Assembly: GCA_963774895.1 (NCBI GenBank)
Contig: CAVZGN010000004.1
Span: 372,001 to 436,000, forward strand
DNA from: REEB76 sp963774895
GTDB taxonomy: Bacteria > Pseudomonadota > Gammaproteobacteria > Natronospirales > REEB76
Length of the DNA: 64,000 bases
Direction: 5' to 3'
A model generated the notes under the pieces. That model did not search any database. It worked only from the letters and a program-made list of their open reading frames with translations, and had not been told where the DNA came from. The stretch's first letter is position 1, and the number at the start of each line of letters is the position of its first letter. A program made the position numbers and the translations under genes. Shown here piece after piece: positions 1 through 13,476 of this stretch.

Positions 1-200
1 GCCGCGGAGGTGATGGTGATGCCGCGTTCCTGCTCTTGTTCCATCCAGTCCATGATGGCGGCGCCGTCGTGCACCTCGCCGATCTTGTGGGAAACGCCGG
101 TATAGAAAAGGATGCGCTCGGTCGTGGTGGTCTTGCCCGCATCGATATGGGCCATGATGCCGATGTTGCGATAGCGCTCGATGGGGGTAGTACGGGGCAC
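1..200 (-). CDS. fusA: Elongation factor G, N-terminal fragment (gene runs off the window)
   Basis: Translational GTPase that drives ribosome translocation. Only the first ~66 codons are present; the rest lies left of base 1. The start is a GTG (198-200), giving MPRTTPIERYRNIGI followed by the G1 P-loop AHIDAGKTTTTER and the switch region with ERGITI, as in other EF-G proteins. An AGGA-type ribosome binding site sits about seven bases upstream. It is the last visible gene of the str cluster (rpsL-rpsG-fusA) and is 42 bp downstream of rpsG. EF-G rather than EF-Tu is clear from the ERYRNIGI N-terminus. Confidence 0.96.
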   Translation of the reverse strand, partial: MPRTTPIERYRNIGIMAHIDAGKTTTTERILFYTGVSHKIGEVHDGAAIMDWMEQEQERGITITSA

Positions 201-242
201 GACGAAATCCTCGGAAACTCAAATCTAAAAAATAATGGATGA

Positions 243-713
243 TTACCAGCGGTAGTGCGCGAACGCCTTGTTGGCTTCAGCCATGCGATGCACATCCTCG
301 CGCTTCTTGACAGCGTTGCCGCGGTTCTCGGCGGCTTCCATGAGTTCGTTGGCTAGACGTACGGGCATGGACTTCTCGGTGCGCGCGCGCGCCGATTCGA
401 TGATCCAGCGCATGGCCAGCGCCTGCTGGCGGGTGCTGCGTACTTCCACCGGCACCTGGTAGGTGGCGCCGCCGACACGCCGCGATTTAACTTCCACCAT
501 GGGACGCACGTTATCCAGCGCCTTGCTCAGCACATCCATGGGGTCGCTGCCTTTCTTTCCGCCGATCTGCTCGAGAGCTCCGTATACGATGCGCTCCGCC
601 ACGGCCTTCTTGCCGCTCTTCATGACCATGTTGACAAACTTGGCCAATTTCTCGCTGCCGAACTTCGGATCCGGAAGGATGCTGCGCTTTTCAGCTTGTT
701 TTCTGCGTGACAT
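243..713 (-). CDS. rpsG: 30S ribosomal protein S7
   Basis: Primary 16S rRNA-binding protein that organises the head of the small subunit and contacts the E-site tRNA. The protein is 156 residues, the usual length, begins MSRRKQAEKR and carries the conserved KFVNMVMKSGKK and MRWIIESAR segments. It lies 15 bp downstream of rpsL and upstream of fusA, the standard str-operon order. In E. coli S7 represses this operon by binding the rpsL-rpsG spacer; here that spacer is very short, so such a site would have to extend into rpsL (inference). Confidence 0.97.
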   Translation of the reverse strand: MSRRKQAEKRSILPDPKFGSEKLAKFVNMVMKSGKKAVAERIVYGALEQIGGKKGSDPMDVLSKALDNVRPMVEVKSRRVGGATYQVPVEVRSTRQQALAMRWIIESARARTEKSMPVRLANELMEAAENRGNAVKKREDVHRMAEANKAFAHYRW

Positions 714-728
714 GAATAATTACCCGGT

Positions 729-1103
729 TCAGGATTTGGGGCGCTTGGCGCCGTATTTGGAGCGGCTGCGCTTGCGGTCATTGACGCCGGCACAATCCAG
801 TGAGCCGCGCACCGTGTGGTAGCGCACGCCCGGCAGGTCCTTGACGCGGCCGCCGCGGATCAGCACCACCGAGTGTTCCTGCAGGTTATGGCCTTCGCCG
901 CCGATGTAACTGATGACCTCGAAGCCGTTGGTGAGACGCACTTTCGCAACCTTGCGCAGCGCCGAGTTGGGCTTCTTGGGAGTGGTGGTGTACACGCGCG
1001 TGCACACCCCGCGCCGCTGCGGGCTGCCGCCCAGGGCTGGGACCCTGCTCTTTTCTATTCTGCGGGTACGCGGTTTGCGCACCAGCTGGTTAAAAGTCGC
1101 CAT
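729..1103 (-). CDS. rpsL: 30S ribosomal protein S12
   Basis: Decoding-centre protein of the small subunit that sets translational accuracy. The start is the ATG at 1101-1103 (MATFNQLVRKPR), preceded by GAGAG; the frame stays open upstream, but that stretch is not S12-like. The product is 124 residues. The streptomycin-related positions look wild type: PKKPNSALRK around Lys43 and GGRVKDLPGVRYH around Lys88. First gene of the str group, downstream of rpoC across a ~300 bp gap. Confidence 0.97.
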   Translation of the reverse strand: MATFNQLVRKPRTRRIEKSRVPALGGSPQRRGVCTRVYTTTPKKPNSALRKVAKVRLTNGFEVISYIGGEGHNLQEHSVVLIRGGRVKDLPGVRYHTVRGSLDCAGVNDRKRSRSKYGAKRPKS

Positions 1104-1410
1104 GCAACAACTCTCACTACTGGATGTATGGATTGAACCTGTGCGGCAGAAGCATTGCTCATACCCGGAAAGATGAAACAGGCCGGTCAGAACCGGCCTG
1201 TCTCGAGAATTCCGCGGTGACAGCCGTGGTTTGGCTGCCATGTGCCGCCTGTAAAGCGCTGGAATTCTAGGGATGCGGAGCCACAGTGTCAAGAAAACCG
1301 TTTCTCAACAACCATCCCCACGTGAGCCATTCCGCCCGTTTTCACCACCGGCATGCAACCTATGGCGCATTCTGCCTATATCAATGCTAAATATAGTTCC
1401 TGTAAGCGCA
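1104..1410. other. rpoC-rpsL intergenic region
   Basis: About 307 bp without a gene. It holds one clear hairpin (1178-1201, listed separately). The remainder probably carries the rpsL promoter, but I cannot point to convincing -35/-10 boxes. No small ORF with a ribosome binding site was recognised. Confidence 0.5.
1178..1201 (-). terminator. Hairpin between rpoC and rpsL, possible terminator or attenuator
   Basis: On the minus strand ACAGGCCGGTT and ACCGGCCTGT flank a three-base loop and form a strong GC-rich stem, followed by a short T-stretch (TTTCATCTTT). The T-run is weak, so it may attenuate rather than stop transcription from the rpoBC operon into the str genes. Confidence 0.4.
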
Positions 1411-5655
<4,245 letters not shown>

Positions 5656-5712
5656 GTTTGCGTCACCGTCAGTTAACTGTTTTCAACACCCCTACGTGAA
5701 CAGGTTTTGATG

Positions 5713-8700
5713 TCAGTCCTGCTCCAGTTCGATGTTGATGGCCAGTGAACGAATTTCCTTCACCAGCACGTTGAACGATTCCGGCATGCCCGCTTCCATC
5801 CGGTGGTCGCCGTCCACGATGTTCTTGTACATCTTGGTGCGGCCGATGGTGTCGTCGGACTTGACCGTGAGCATTTCCTGCAGGGTATAGGCCGCGCCAT
5901 AGGCCTCCAGCGCCCATACCTCCATCTCGCCGAAGCGCTGTCCGCCGAACTGGGCCTTGCCGCCCAATGGCTGCTGGGTAACCAGCGAATACGGCCCGGT
6001 GGAACGCGCATGCATCTTGTCATCCACCAGGTGGTTGAGCTTGAGCATGTACATGTAACCCACGGTCACCGGCCGTTCGAAAGCTTCGCCACTGCGTCCG
6101 TCGTAGAGTGTGGTCTGGCCGGTCTCCGGCAGACCGGCAAGTTTCAGCAGATGCTTGATCTCATCCTCGCGGGCGCCGTCAAATACCGGCGTGGCCACCG
6201 GCACGCCTTCGCGGAGGTTCTCTGCCAAGGTAGTGATTTCGGTCTCGCTGAAGGATGCTAGGTCCTCCTTCTTGCCGCCAGTGCGGTTATAGACCTGCTC
6301 CAGGAACTTGCGTAGCTCTTCGGCCTTGGCTTGCTCGTCCAGGAGTTTGCCGATCTTGTGTCCGATGCCTTTCGCGGCCCAGCCCAGATGGGTCTCAAGG
6401 ATCTGACCAATGTTCATGCGCGAAGGCACACCCAGCGGGTTCAGTACCACGTCCACCGGCGTTCCGTCGGCGGCGTACGGCATGTCTTCCACCGGAACAA
6501 TCATGGAGATCACGCCCTTGTTACCGTGCCGGCCGGCCATCTTGTCACCCGGCTGCACGCGGCGCTTGACGGCCAGAAACACCTTCACCATCTTGATGAC
6601 ACCCGGCGCCAGATCGTCGCCGGCGGTGATCTTGCGCTTCTTCTCCTCGTAACGCCGCTCGAACTCGTGGTGCTGCAACTTCAGGGTCACGGCCACTTTC
6701 TCCAGCTGTTCGTTGGCTTCGTCGTTTTTCAGGCGAATCTCAAACCACTTCTCGCGCGGCAGTTCTTCCAGATAGCTCTTGACGATCTTGGCGCCGGACT
6801 TGAGTCCCTTGGGACCGCCTTCCGCCACCTTGCCCAGTAGCATCTTCTCAACGCGCTGGAAGATGTCCTCTTCCAAAATACGGCGCTGGTCGTTCAGGTC
6901 CTTGCGAACCTTCTCGAGCTCGGCCTTCTCGATGCTAAGCGCGCGCTCATCCTTGTCGACACCATCGCGGGTAAAGACGCGCACGTCGATCACGGTGCCA
7001 TCCATGCCCGGCGGCACACGCAGCGAGGTGTCCTTCACATCACTGGCTTTCTCGCCGAAGATGGCCCGCAAAAGTTTCTCTTCCGGCGTGAGCTGGGTCT
7101 CGCCTTTGGGCGTGACCTTGCCGACCAGGATATCGCCGGATTTGACCTCGGCACCGATATAGGCGATGCCCGCCTCATCCAGCTTGGCGAGTGCGCCTTC
7201 GCCCACGTTGGGAATATCACCAGTGATTTCCTCTGAGCCCAGCTTGGTGTCGCGGGCCACGCAGGTAAGTTCCTCGATATGGATGGTGGTGAAGCGTTCT
7301 TCCTCCACCACGCGCTCGGAAATGAGGATGGAATCCTCGAAGTTGTAGCCGTTCCAGGGCATGAAAGCCACCAGCAGGTTCTGGCCCAGCGCCAGCTCAC
7401 CCAGGTCCGTGGAAGGACCGTCGGCCAGGGCATCACCGCGGGCGATCACATCCCCTGGCACTACCAGCGGACGTTGATTGATGCAGGTGTTCTGGTTAGA
7501 GCGGGTGTATTTGGTGAGGTTGTAGATATCCACACCCGGTTCACCGGCCTGGGTCTCATTATCGTTGACGCGCACCACGATACGGCCAGCGTCCACCGAA
7601 TCCACCGTCCCTCCGCGCTTGGCGACCACCACCACACCGGAGTCGATGGCCACGGTACGCTCGATACCGGTGCCCACCAGCGGTTTCTCGGTGCGCAGCG
7701 TCGGCACCGCCTGGCGTTGCATGTTGGAACCCATGAGCGCGCGGTTGGCGTCGTCGTGTTCCAGGAACGGGATCAGGGCCGCGGCGATCGACACGATCTG
7801 TTTGGGCGAAACGTCGATGAAATTGATCTTGTCGGGCGTGGACAGGCCGAATTCATTCTGGTGACGGCAGCTCACCAATTCAGACACGAAGCGGTTATGG
7901 CCGTCCAGTTCCGCATTCGCCTGGGCAATCACGTACTGACCTTCCTCGATGGCGGACAGGTACACGATTTCATCGGTGACTTTGCCATTGACGACCTTGC
8001 GATAGGGCGTCTCCAGAAAACCGTAATCGTTGGTGCGTGCATACACCGATAATGAGTTGATAAGGCCGATGTTCGGACCTTCCGGTGTCTCGATGGGACA
8101 CACGCGTCCGTAATGCGTCGGATGCACATCACGCACTTCGAATCCGGCGCGCTCGCGGGTCAATCCACCCGGCCCCAGCGCCGACACCCGGCGCTTGTGG
8201 GTAACTTCCGAAAGCGGATTGTTCTGGTCCATGAACTGCGACAGCTGCGATGAACCGAAGAATTCCCGGATGGCGGCCGATACCGGCTTGGCGTTGATGA
8301 GCTCCTGGGGCATAAGGCCCTCGGACTCAGCCAGGGCCAGGCGTTCCCGGACGGCGCGTTCCACGCGCACCAGGCCGATACGGAATACGTTCTCCGCCAT
8401 CTCACCCACGGAGCGCACGCGGCGATTGCCGAGATGGTCGATGTCATCCACGGTGCCATTGCCATTGCGGATATCGAGCAGCACTCTCAGGGCCTCCACG
8501 ATATCCGAACTCTTGCCCAGTTCCTTGTAGAGTTTCTTGCTGGCCTCGTCCTGGCGCTGCCCGAAATACATGCTGTCATAGAGCACGCCCGGGCCGGTGA
8601 TGGCTGCGCGGCCCACACGCCGGTTGAATTTCATGCGCCCCACGACCGACAGGTCGTAGCGTTCGGTGGTGAAGAACAGGTTATGGAACAAGGTCTCAGC

Positions 8701-9858
8701 GGAGTCCTTGGTGGGCGGCTCGCCGGGACGCATCATACGGTAGATCTCCACCAGCGCCTCGAACGGCGTGCGTGTGGGGTCCACGCGCAAGGTGCTGGAA
8801 ATGTACGGCCCCTTGTCCAGGTCATTGGTATAAAGAGTGCGGATCTCCTTGACACTGGACTTGATGAATTGTTCGACTTTCTCTGTCGTGAGCTCTTCAT
8901 TGGCTTTGCCCAGCAGCTCGCCGGTCGGGATTTGCACCACGTCGTGTGCCAGGATTTTTCCCGCCAGATAGCTGGCTGGCACGCTCAAGGATTCCACTCC
9001 GGCCTTCTCCAATTCGCGGATGTGGCGTGCAGTCACGCGTCGGCCTTCCTCCACCAGCACTTTGTTCTTGATCTTGATGTCGAAAGCGGCGGTCTCGCCG
9101 CGCAGGCGTTCCGGCACCAGATCCAGCGTGATGCCGTCCTTGCTGAGATGGAAGGTATTGCTCTCGAAAAACAGCTCGAGGATCTGGGTGTCGTTGTAAC
9201 CGAGCGCGCGCAACAGGATGGTCGCCGGCAGCTTGCGGCGGCGGTCGATGCGTACGAACACGCAGTCCTTGGGATCGAATTCGAAATCCAGCCACGAACC
9301 GCGGTAGGGAATCACGCGTGCGGAGAACAGCAGTTTCCCGGACGAATGGGTCTTGCCCTTGTCATGGTCAAAGAACACCCCGGGTGAACGATGCAGTTGC
9401 GAGACGATGACGCGTTCGGTGCCATTGATGATGAAGGTGCCATTGCCGGTCATGAGCGGCAGTTCGCCCATGTAGACTTCCTGCTCCTTGACCTCCTTGG
9501 GACGGCGGTTTTCAGGCGGTGCTTCCTTGTCAAACAGCGCCAGGCGTACCAGCACCCGCAGCGGGGCCGCGTAGGTGAGGCCGCGCATGATGCACTCTTT
9601 TTCATCGAACGGCGGTTCGCCCAGCTTATACTCTACATACTCGAGCGACGCGTTGCCCGAGTAACTGCTGATCGGGAACACCGACTTGAAAGCCGCATGC
9701 AGGCCTTGTGCGAGGCGTTCTTTCGGCAACTTGTCCACCTGCAGGAACTGGCGATAGGATTCCAGCTGGATGGCCAGGAGATAGGGCACCTCGAGTACGC
9801 TCGAGCGCTTGCCGAAATCTTTGCGGATGCGTTTCTTTTCGGTGAATGAATAAGCCAT
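5713..9858 (-). CDS. rpoB: DNA-directed RNA polymerase subunit beta
   Basis: Second large RNA polymerase subunit. I place the start at the ATG 9856-9858 (MAYSFTEKKRIRKDFGKR, GAGGTAA upstream), giving 1381 residues; an upstream in-frame ATG would add 30 residues unlike the family. The rifampicin pocket is intact and wild type: QFMDQNNPLSEVTHKRR then SALGPGGLTRERAGFE, keeping the residues equivalent to Asp516, His526 and Ser531. Its neighbours are rplL upstream and rpoC downstream. Confidence 0.98.
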   Translation of the reverse strand: MAYSFTEKKRIRKDFGKRSSVLEVPYLLAIQLESYRQFLQVDKLPKERLAQGLHAAFKSVFPISSYSGNASLEYVEYKLGEPPFDEKECIMRGLTYAAPLRVLVRLALFDKEAPPENRRPKEVKEQEVYMGELPLMTGNGTFIINGTERVIVSQLHRSPGVFFDHDKGKTHSSGKLLFSARVIPYRGSWLDFEFDPKDCVFVRIDRRRKLPATILLRALGYNDTQILELFFESNTFHLSKDGITLDLVPERLRGETAAFDIKIKNKVLVEEGRRVTARHIRELEKAGVESLSVPASYLAGKILAHDVVQIPTGELLGKANEELTTEKVEQFIKSSVKEIRTLYTNDLDKGPYISSTLRVDPTRTPFEALVEIYRMMRPGEPPTKDSAETLFHNLFFTTERYDLSVVGRMKFNRRVGRAAITGPGVLYDSMYFGQRQDEASKKLYKELGKSSDIVEALRVLLDIRNGNGTVDDIDHLGNRRVRSVGEMAENVFRIGLVRVERAVRERLALAESEGLMPQELINAKPVSAAIREFFGSSQLSQFMDQNNPLSEVTHKRRVSALGPGGLTRERAGFEVRDVHPTHYGRVCPIETPEGPNIGLINSLSVYARTNDYGFLETPYRKVVNGKVTDEIVYLSAIEEGQYVIAQANAELDGHNRFVSELVSCRHQNEFGLSTPDKINFIDVSPKQIVSIAAALIPFLEHDDANRALMGSNMQRQAVPTLRTEKPLVGTGIERTVAIDSGVVVVAKRGGTVDSVDAGRIVVRVNDNETQAGEPGVDIYNLTKYTRSNQNTCINQRPLVVPGDVIARGDALADGPSTDLGELALGQNLLVAFMPWNGYNFEDSILISERVVEEERFTTIHIEELTCVARDTKLGSEEITGDIPNVGEGALAKLDEAGIAYIGAEVKSGDILVGKVTPKGETQLTPEEKLLRAIFGEKASDVKDTSLRVPPGMDGTVIDVRVFTRDGVDKDERALSIEKAELEKVRKDLNDQRRILEEDIFQRVEKMLLGKVAEGGPKGLKSGAKIVKSYLEELPREKWFEIRLKNDEANEQLEKVAVTLKLQHHEFERRYEEKKRKITAGDDLAPGVIKMVKVFLAVKRRVQPGDKMAGRHGNKGVISMIVPVEDMPYAADGTPVDVVLNPLGVPSRMNIGQILETHLGWAAKGIGHKIGKLLDEQAKAEELRKFLEQVYNRTGGKKEDLASFSETEITTLAENLREGVPVATPVFDGAREDEIKHLLKLAGLPETGQTTLYDGRSGEAFERPVTVGYMYMLKLNHLVDDKMHARSTGPYSLVTQQPLGGKAQFGGQRFGEMEVWALEAYGAAYTLQEMLTVKSDDTIGRTKMYKNIVDGDHRMEAGMPESFNVLVKEIRSLAINIELEQD

Positions 9859-9954
9859 CACAGTTACCTCGACGCGCGCCGTTGCGCGGTGGTTTTGAAT
9901 CCAGTGACCGCCTTGCGAGAAGGCGGCTTGGTGACGCATCAGCGCCACGCACAG

Positions 9955-9993
9955 ACAAAAACAGGATCAGGCCGGTGGCTTGCGCCACCAGCC
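9955..9993 (-). promoter_or_regulatory. Hairpin plus T-run between rplL and rpoB (attenuator-like)
   Basis: On the minus strand GGCTGGTGGC and GCCACCGGCC pair around a GCAA tetraloop (9971-9993), followed ten bases later by TTTTTG. A partial terminator or RNase III site in this spacer is well known in E. coli, where it lowers rpoBC expression relative to L10/L12. The same role here is inference. Confidence 0.5.
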
Positions 9994-10046
9994 GATTCCA
10001 TTAACGGGGCAAGCCACCCGTGTTATGCAACAACATTTCCAGAGAC

Positions 10047-10421
10047 TTACTTAACCTCGACGGTGGCACCCGCCGCTTCCAAGTCCTTCTTGAACTTGGC
10101 CGCGTCATCTTTGGATACGCCTTCCTTGATGTTCTGGGGAGCGCCTTCCACCAGATCTTTGGCTTCCTTCAAACCCAAACCGGTGATGGTGCGCACCACC
10201 TTGATGACCTCGACTTTCTTCTCACCCACGGCCTTGAGCGCCACGGTGAACTCGGTCTTCTCTTCGGCGGGCGCGGCCGCCGCGCCAGCGGCCGGAACCG
10301 CGGCCACGGCAGCAGCCGCGGATACGCCGAATTTCTTTTCCATCGCGGAGATCAGGTCCACGACTTCCATCACGGTCATTTTGGAAATGGTCTCCAGAAT
10401 GTCTTCTTTAGCAACAGCCAT
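10047..10421 (-). CDS. rplL: 50S ribosomal protein L7/L12
   Basis: Stalk protein that recruits translational GTPases and is present in several copies per ribosome. It has 124 residues: an N-terminal dimerisation domain (MAVAKEDILETISKMTV), an Ala/Pro/Gly-rich hinge around residues 38-52, and the C-terminal globular domain with KVEVIKVVRTITGLGLKEAK. The start at 10419-10421 has AGGAG upstream; in-frame codons further upstream are not L12-like. It follows rplJ by 40 bp. Confidence 0.97.
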   Translation of the reverse strand: MAVAKEDILETISKMTVMEVVDLISAMEKKFGVSAAAAVAAVPAAGAAAAPAEEKTEFTVALKAVGEKKVEVIKVVRTITGLGLKEAKDLVEGAPQNIKEGVSKDDAAKFKKDLEAAGATVEVK

Positions 10422-10461
10422 TTTCAGTACTCCTAAAATAATGTATTTCCGAATCGGTTGA

Positions 10462-10989
10462 TTAAGCAGCCTGCTTCTGGTCACGTACGGCGGCTACCGT
10501 GCGCACCAACTTGGCGTGAGGCTCGGCCAGGGTACGCACGAACTTGGTGATCGGCGCCTGCATGACGCTCATGAGCATAGCGAGTGCCTGCTCACGGGTC
10601 GGCATCTTGGCCAGCCGTTCCAGATCCGCCGTCGGTAGCAACTTGCCGCTCAGGGCCAGCGCTTTGACGACCAGCAGTTCGTTGTCCTTGACGAAATCCC
10701 GCACCACCCGCGCAGCTGCACCCGGATCCTCTTTCGAGAACGCCAGGATCAGCGGTCCCTTGAGAGCATCCTTGAGGCACTCGAATTCAGTGCCCGCGAT
10801 GGCTTTTTTCGCCAGGGTGTTTTTGACGACCTTGAGCCAGACACCGTCCTTGCGTGCTTTCATGCGCAAGTTGGTGATCTGCTCCACGGTTAGTCCGCGG
10901 TATTCGGCGGCGATGGCGGAATACGCCTTCGCTGCCACCGCGTTCACCTCGGCGACCAGAGCCTGTTTGTCTTGCAGTCTCATCGGCAC
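10462..10989 (-). CDS. rplJ: 50S ribosomal protein L10
   Basis: Base of the L7/L12 stalk; the L10-L12 complex also represses its own operon by binding the mRNA leader. I choose the GTG at 10987-10989. It gives MPMRLQDKQ, which lines up residue for residue with the E. coli N-terminus MALNLQDKQ, and it lies nine bases after AGGAG (10999-11003). The alternative ATG at 10981-10983 is 15 bases away. The product is 175 residues and ends in the L12-binding helix (VRTVAAVRDQKQAA). It lies downstream of rplA across a 288 bp leader. Confidence 0.95.
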   Translation of the reverse strand: MPMRLQDKQALVAEVNAVAAKAYSAIAAEYRGLTVEQITNLRMKARKDGVWLKVVKNTLAKKAIAGTEFECLKDALKGPLILAFSKEDPGAAARVVRDFVKDNELLVVKALALSGKLLPTADLERLAKMPTREQALAMLMSVMQAPITKFVRTLAEPHAKLVRTVAAVRDQKQAA

Positions 10990-11215
10990 GATGTATATCT
11001 CCTGATAGTTACCGTTACACAAGACACACTCTCCCTCGCGTGTCCATCCCGCCCACTTATGTGGGTATCACGGTGACCCAACCAGGCAATCCCGATTCGG
11101 ATACCACCGTCTGCGTGAGCCGGCGTGGCCGCCATTAAGTCGCCTGTCATCCCGACAGACTTCACTCACGGTCTTTGACGTGCTGACCCCAAGCATCAGC
11201 TGCATCAAAATTTCC
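10990..11215 (-). promoter_or_regulatory. Probable rplJ leader (L10 autoregulation region)
   Basis: This leader precedes rplJ in the place where other bacteria have the L10 leader RNA. On the minus strand it contains several potential stems, for example GATACCCACATAAGTGGG-like pairing near 11060-11075 and a GTCTGTCGGGATGACAGGC hairpin near 11140-11160. The assignment rests on position and fold potential, not on a matched consensus. Confidence 0.4.
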
Positions 11216-11272
11216 TGTGGGAGCGGCCGTCGTCCCGGCCGCGAGATCGCGGCGGATACCGCCGCTCCCACA
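11216..11272. repeat. REP-like palindrome in the rplA-rplJ spacer
   Basis: The ends TGTGGGAGCGGC and GCCGCTCCCACA are perfect 12-bp inverted repeats around further GC-rich inverted sequence. This is the TGTGGGAGCGG type of palindrome that is dispersed through many gammaproteobacterial genomes. Here it lies between rplA and the rplJ leader and will form a very stable hairpin in the operon transcript. Confidence 0.75.
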
Positions 11273-11277
11273 AATCT

Positions 11278-11973
11278 TCAAATCGCCAGCGTGTTCTGAT
11301 CGATCACGATGCCCGGCCCCATGGTCGAGGACACGGTGACTTTCTTCAGAAAGATGCCCTTGGCTGTCGCTGGTTTGACCTTATTCAGGTCCGCCAGCAG
11401 GGCCTGCAGATTTTCCTTCAAGGCATTCGGCTCGAAGTCCGATTTGCCGATGCTGCAATGCACGATGCCGGCCTTGTCGGCGCGATACCGCACCTGCCCG
11501 GATTTGGCATTCTTCACCGCACCCACCACATCCGGTGTCACGGTGCCGACTTTGGGGTTCGGCATCAGGCCGCGCGGTCCGAGTATCTGGCCCAACTGGC
11601 CGACGATGCGCATGGCATCGGGGCTGGCGATCACCACGTCGAAATCCAGCTGCCCGGCTTTGACCTTCTCGGCCAGGTCCTCGAAGCCGACGATGTCGGC
11701 GCCGGCCTTCTTGGCGGCTTCGGCATTATTGCCCTGGGCGAATACGGCCACTCGCACAGTCTTGCCGGTGCCGTGGGGCAGGACCGTGGAACCGCGCACT
11801 ACCTGGTCGGACTTCTTGGCATCGATGCCGAGGTTGATGGCTACATCCACGGATTCGCGGAACTTCAGCTTGGAAAATTCTTTGACCAGCGAAAGGGCTT
11901 CATCCACCGTATATTGCTTGCCGGGCGTGAGCTTCTCTTTGATAGCGCGCATGCGCTTGCTGATGGTCGCCAT
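11278..11973 (-). CDS. rplA: 50S ribosomal protein L1
   Basis: Forms the mobile L1 stalk at the E site, and in E. coli represses rplKA by binding the rplK leader. It has 231 residues, the usual length, with the conserved GPRGLMPNPKVGTVT stretch near residue 125 and the terminal SSTMGPGIVIDQ. The ATG follows the rplK stop codon directly with no spacer, so translation is probably coupled. Confidence 0.97.
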   Translation of the reverse strand: MATISKRMRAIKEKLTPGKQYTVDEALSLVKEFSKLKFRESVDVAINLGIDAKKSDQVVRGSTVLPHGTGKTVRVAVFAQGNNAEAAKKAGADIVGFEDLAEKVKAGQLDFDVVIASPDAMRIVGQLGQILGPRGLMPNPKVGTVTPDVVGAVKNAKSGQVRYRADKAGIVHCSIGKSDFEPNALKENLQALLADLNKVKPATAKGIFLKKVTVSSTMGPGIVIDQNTLAI

Positions 11974-12405
11974 TTACAGGCCCTCCACATCGACGCCCAT
12001 GCTGCGGGCACTGCCCGCGATGGTGCGTACCGCGGCTTCCAGGTCGGCGGCCGTGATATCCGGCATCTTGATCTTGGCGATCTCTTCGAGCTGCTTGCGG
12101 GTGATCTTACCCACCTTGTTGGTATTGGGTGTGGCGCTGCCCTTTTCAAGACCGATTGCCTTGCGGATCAGTACCGAGGCCGGCGGAGTCTTGGTGATGA
12201 AGGTGAAACTGCGGTCGTTATACACCGTGATCACCACCGGTATGGGCAAACCCGTTTCCAGCTTCTGGGTCTGGGCATTGAACGCTTTGCAGAATTCCAT
12301 GATGTTCACGCCCTGCTGGCCCAGAGCCGGACCTACCGGCGGACTCGGATTGGCCTGGCCTGCAGGGATCTGCAGCTTGACGAACGCCTGTACCTTCTTT
12401 GCCAT
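11974..12405 (-). CDS. rplK: 50S ribosomal protein L11
   Basis: Component of the GTPase-associated centre, needed for RelA activation and release factor action. It has 143 residues, with the N-terminal PAGQANPSPPVGPALGQQGVN loop region that contacts thiostrepton and EF-G, and the C-terminal rRNA-binding domain (AAVRTIAGSARSMGV). It lies 122 bp downstream of nusG and immediately before rplA. Confidence 0.97.
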   Translation of the reverse strand: MAKKVQAFVKLQIPAGQANPSPPVGPALGQQGVNIMEFCKAFNAQTQKLETGLPIPVVITVYNDRSFTFITKTPPASVLIRKAIGLEKGSATPNTNKVGKITRKQLEEIAKIKMPDITAADLEAAVRTIAGSARSMGVDVEGL

Positions 12406-12527
12406 GTTTCTCTCCTGTGGGTGCTAGCGCCTGTTTATCGCAGGCTCCCCTGTCTGAATATATAAGAGGCCATCCCGGCCATGATTCGTGAGTCGCGGCG
12501 CATGACGCCGCTCCATCTTCCAAATAA

Positions 12528-13061
12528 TCAGGACTTCTCGACCTGACTGAATTCCAGTTCCACCGGTGTGGAGCGCCCAAAAATAAGCACCGCTACACGC
12601 AGCCGATTCTTCTCGTAGTTCACTTCCTCGACCACGCCGTTGAAGTCGTTGAACGGTCCGTGGGTGACGCGCACCACTTCACCCGGCTCGAACAGCACCT
12701 TGGGCCGCGGCTTCTCCGAGCCTTCCTGCACCCGGTGCAGGATCGAATCCGCTTCCTTGTCGGTGATGGGTGCAGGTTTGTCCGGCGTACCGCCGATGAA
12801 ACCCATGACCTTGGGCACGCTTTTCACCAGGTGCCAAGTCTCGTCATCCAGCTCCATCTGCACCAGCACGTAGCCTGGGAAGAACTTGCGTTCACTGCGG
12901 CGCTTCTGGCCTTCGCGCATCTCCACCACTTCCTCGGTGGGCACTAGAATCTCCCCAAACTTGTCGGCCAAGCCGCTGCGTTTCACGCGCTCAGCCAGTG
13001 AGCGCTTCACCGTTGATTCGAAACCCGAATAGGCGTGCACTACATACCAACGCTGTGTCAT
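12528..13061 (-). CDS. nusG: Transcription termination/antitermination protein NusG
   Basis: Links RNA polymerase to Rho or to the ribosome. It has 177 residues: the NGN domain starts RWYVVHAYSGFE and includes the KFFPGYVLVQM strand; the C-terminal KOW domain (FEPGEVVRVTHGPFNDFNG) starts near residue 123. The start codon lies three bases beyond the secE stop, a typical secE-nusG pair. Confidence 0.97.
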   Translation of the reverse strand: MTQRWYVVHAYSGFESTVKRSLAERVKRSGLADKFGEILVPTEEVVEMREGQKRRSERKFFPGYVLVQMELDDETWHLVKSVPKVMGFIGGTPDKPAPITDKEADSILHRVQEGSEKPRPKVLFEPGEVVRVTHGPFNDFNGVVEEVNYEKNRLRVAVLIFGRSTPVELEFSQVEKS

Positions 13062-13064
13062 GCC

Positions 13065-13442
13065 TCAGCCCCCCTGCCCGGTCAGGCCATGCAACGCCCA
13101 GAACAGGAAGATATCCAAAAGCCACATGAGCACACCGGTGAATATCACTACCACGATCACCGCAATCGTGGTCTGGAAGGTCTCCTCGCGCGTCGGCCAG
13201 ACCATCTTGCGCACTTCATTGCGCGAGCTCTGGATAAAACCCCAGGTACTGTGGCCGATACGCGTCTGCCAGGCGAGCAGCACTGCCAGCGCCAGACCGA
13301 TGATCACGTAGCCGGTGCGCAGGATTTCTGACTGACTGCTGTACCAGTAATACGCAAAGATGCCGGCGACCATCGCCGCGACCGCGGCCAGCAACTTGGC
13401 GGTATCCAAGCTGCTACTCTTGGTTTCCAGTGTGTCGTTCAT
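13065..13442 (-). CDS. secE: Preprotein translocase subunit SecE
   Basis: Essential clamp of the SecYEG channel in the inner membrane. It has 125 residues and three membrane segments (about 16-33, 42-60 and 92-117), the long gammaproteobacterial form. The conserved amphipathic helix NEVRKMVWPTREET precedes the last segment. It is cotranscribed with nusG, and tRNA-Trp lies just upstream. Confidence 0.96.
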   Translation of the reverse strand: MNDTLETKSSSLDTAKLLAAVAAMVAGIFAYYWYSSQSEILRTGYVIIGLALAVLLAWQTRIGHSTWGFIQSSRNEVRKMVWPTREETFQTTIAVIVVVIFTGVLMWLLDIFLFWALHGLTGQGG

Positions 13443-13476
13443 TTACCCGCTAACCTGTTAAATACGCTGGCTCAAA

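Noticed and set aside
10462..10983. ATG start for rplJ
   Set aside because: The GTG six bases upstream has better ribosome binding site spacing and aligns with the E. coli N-terminus.
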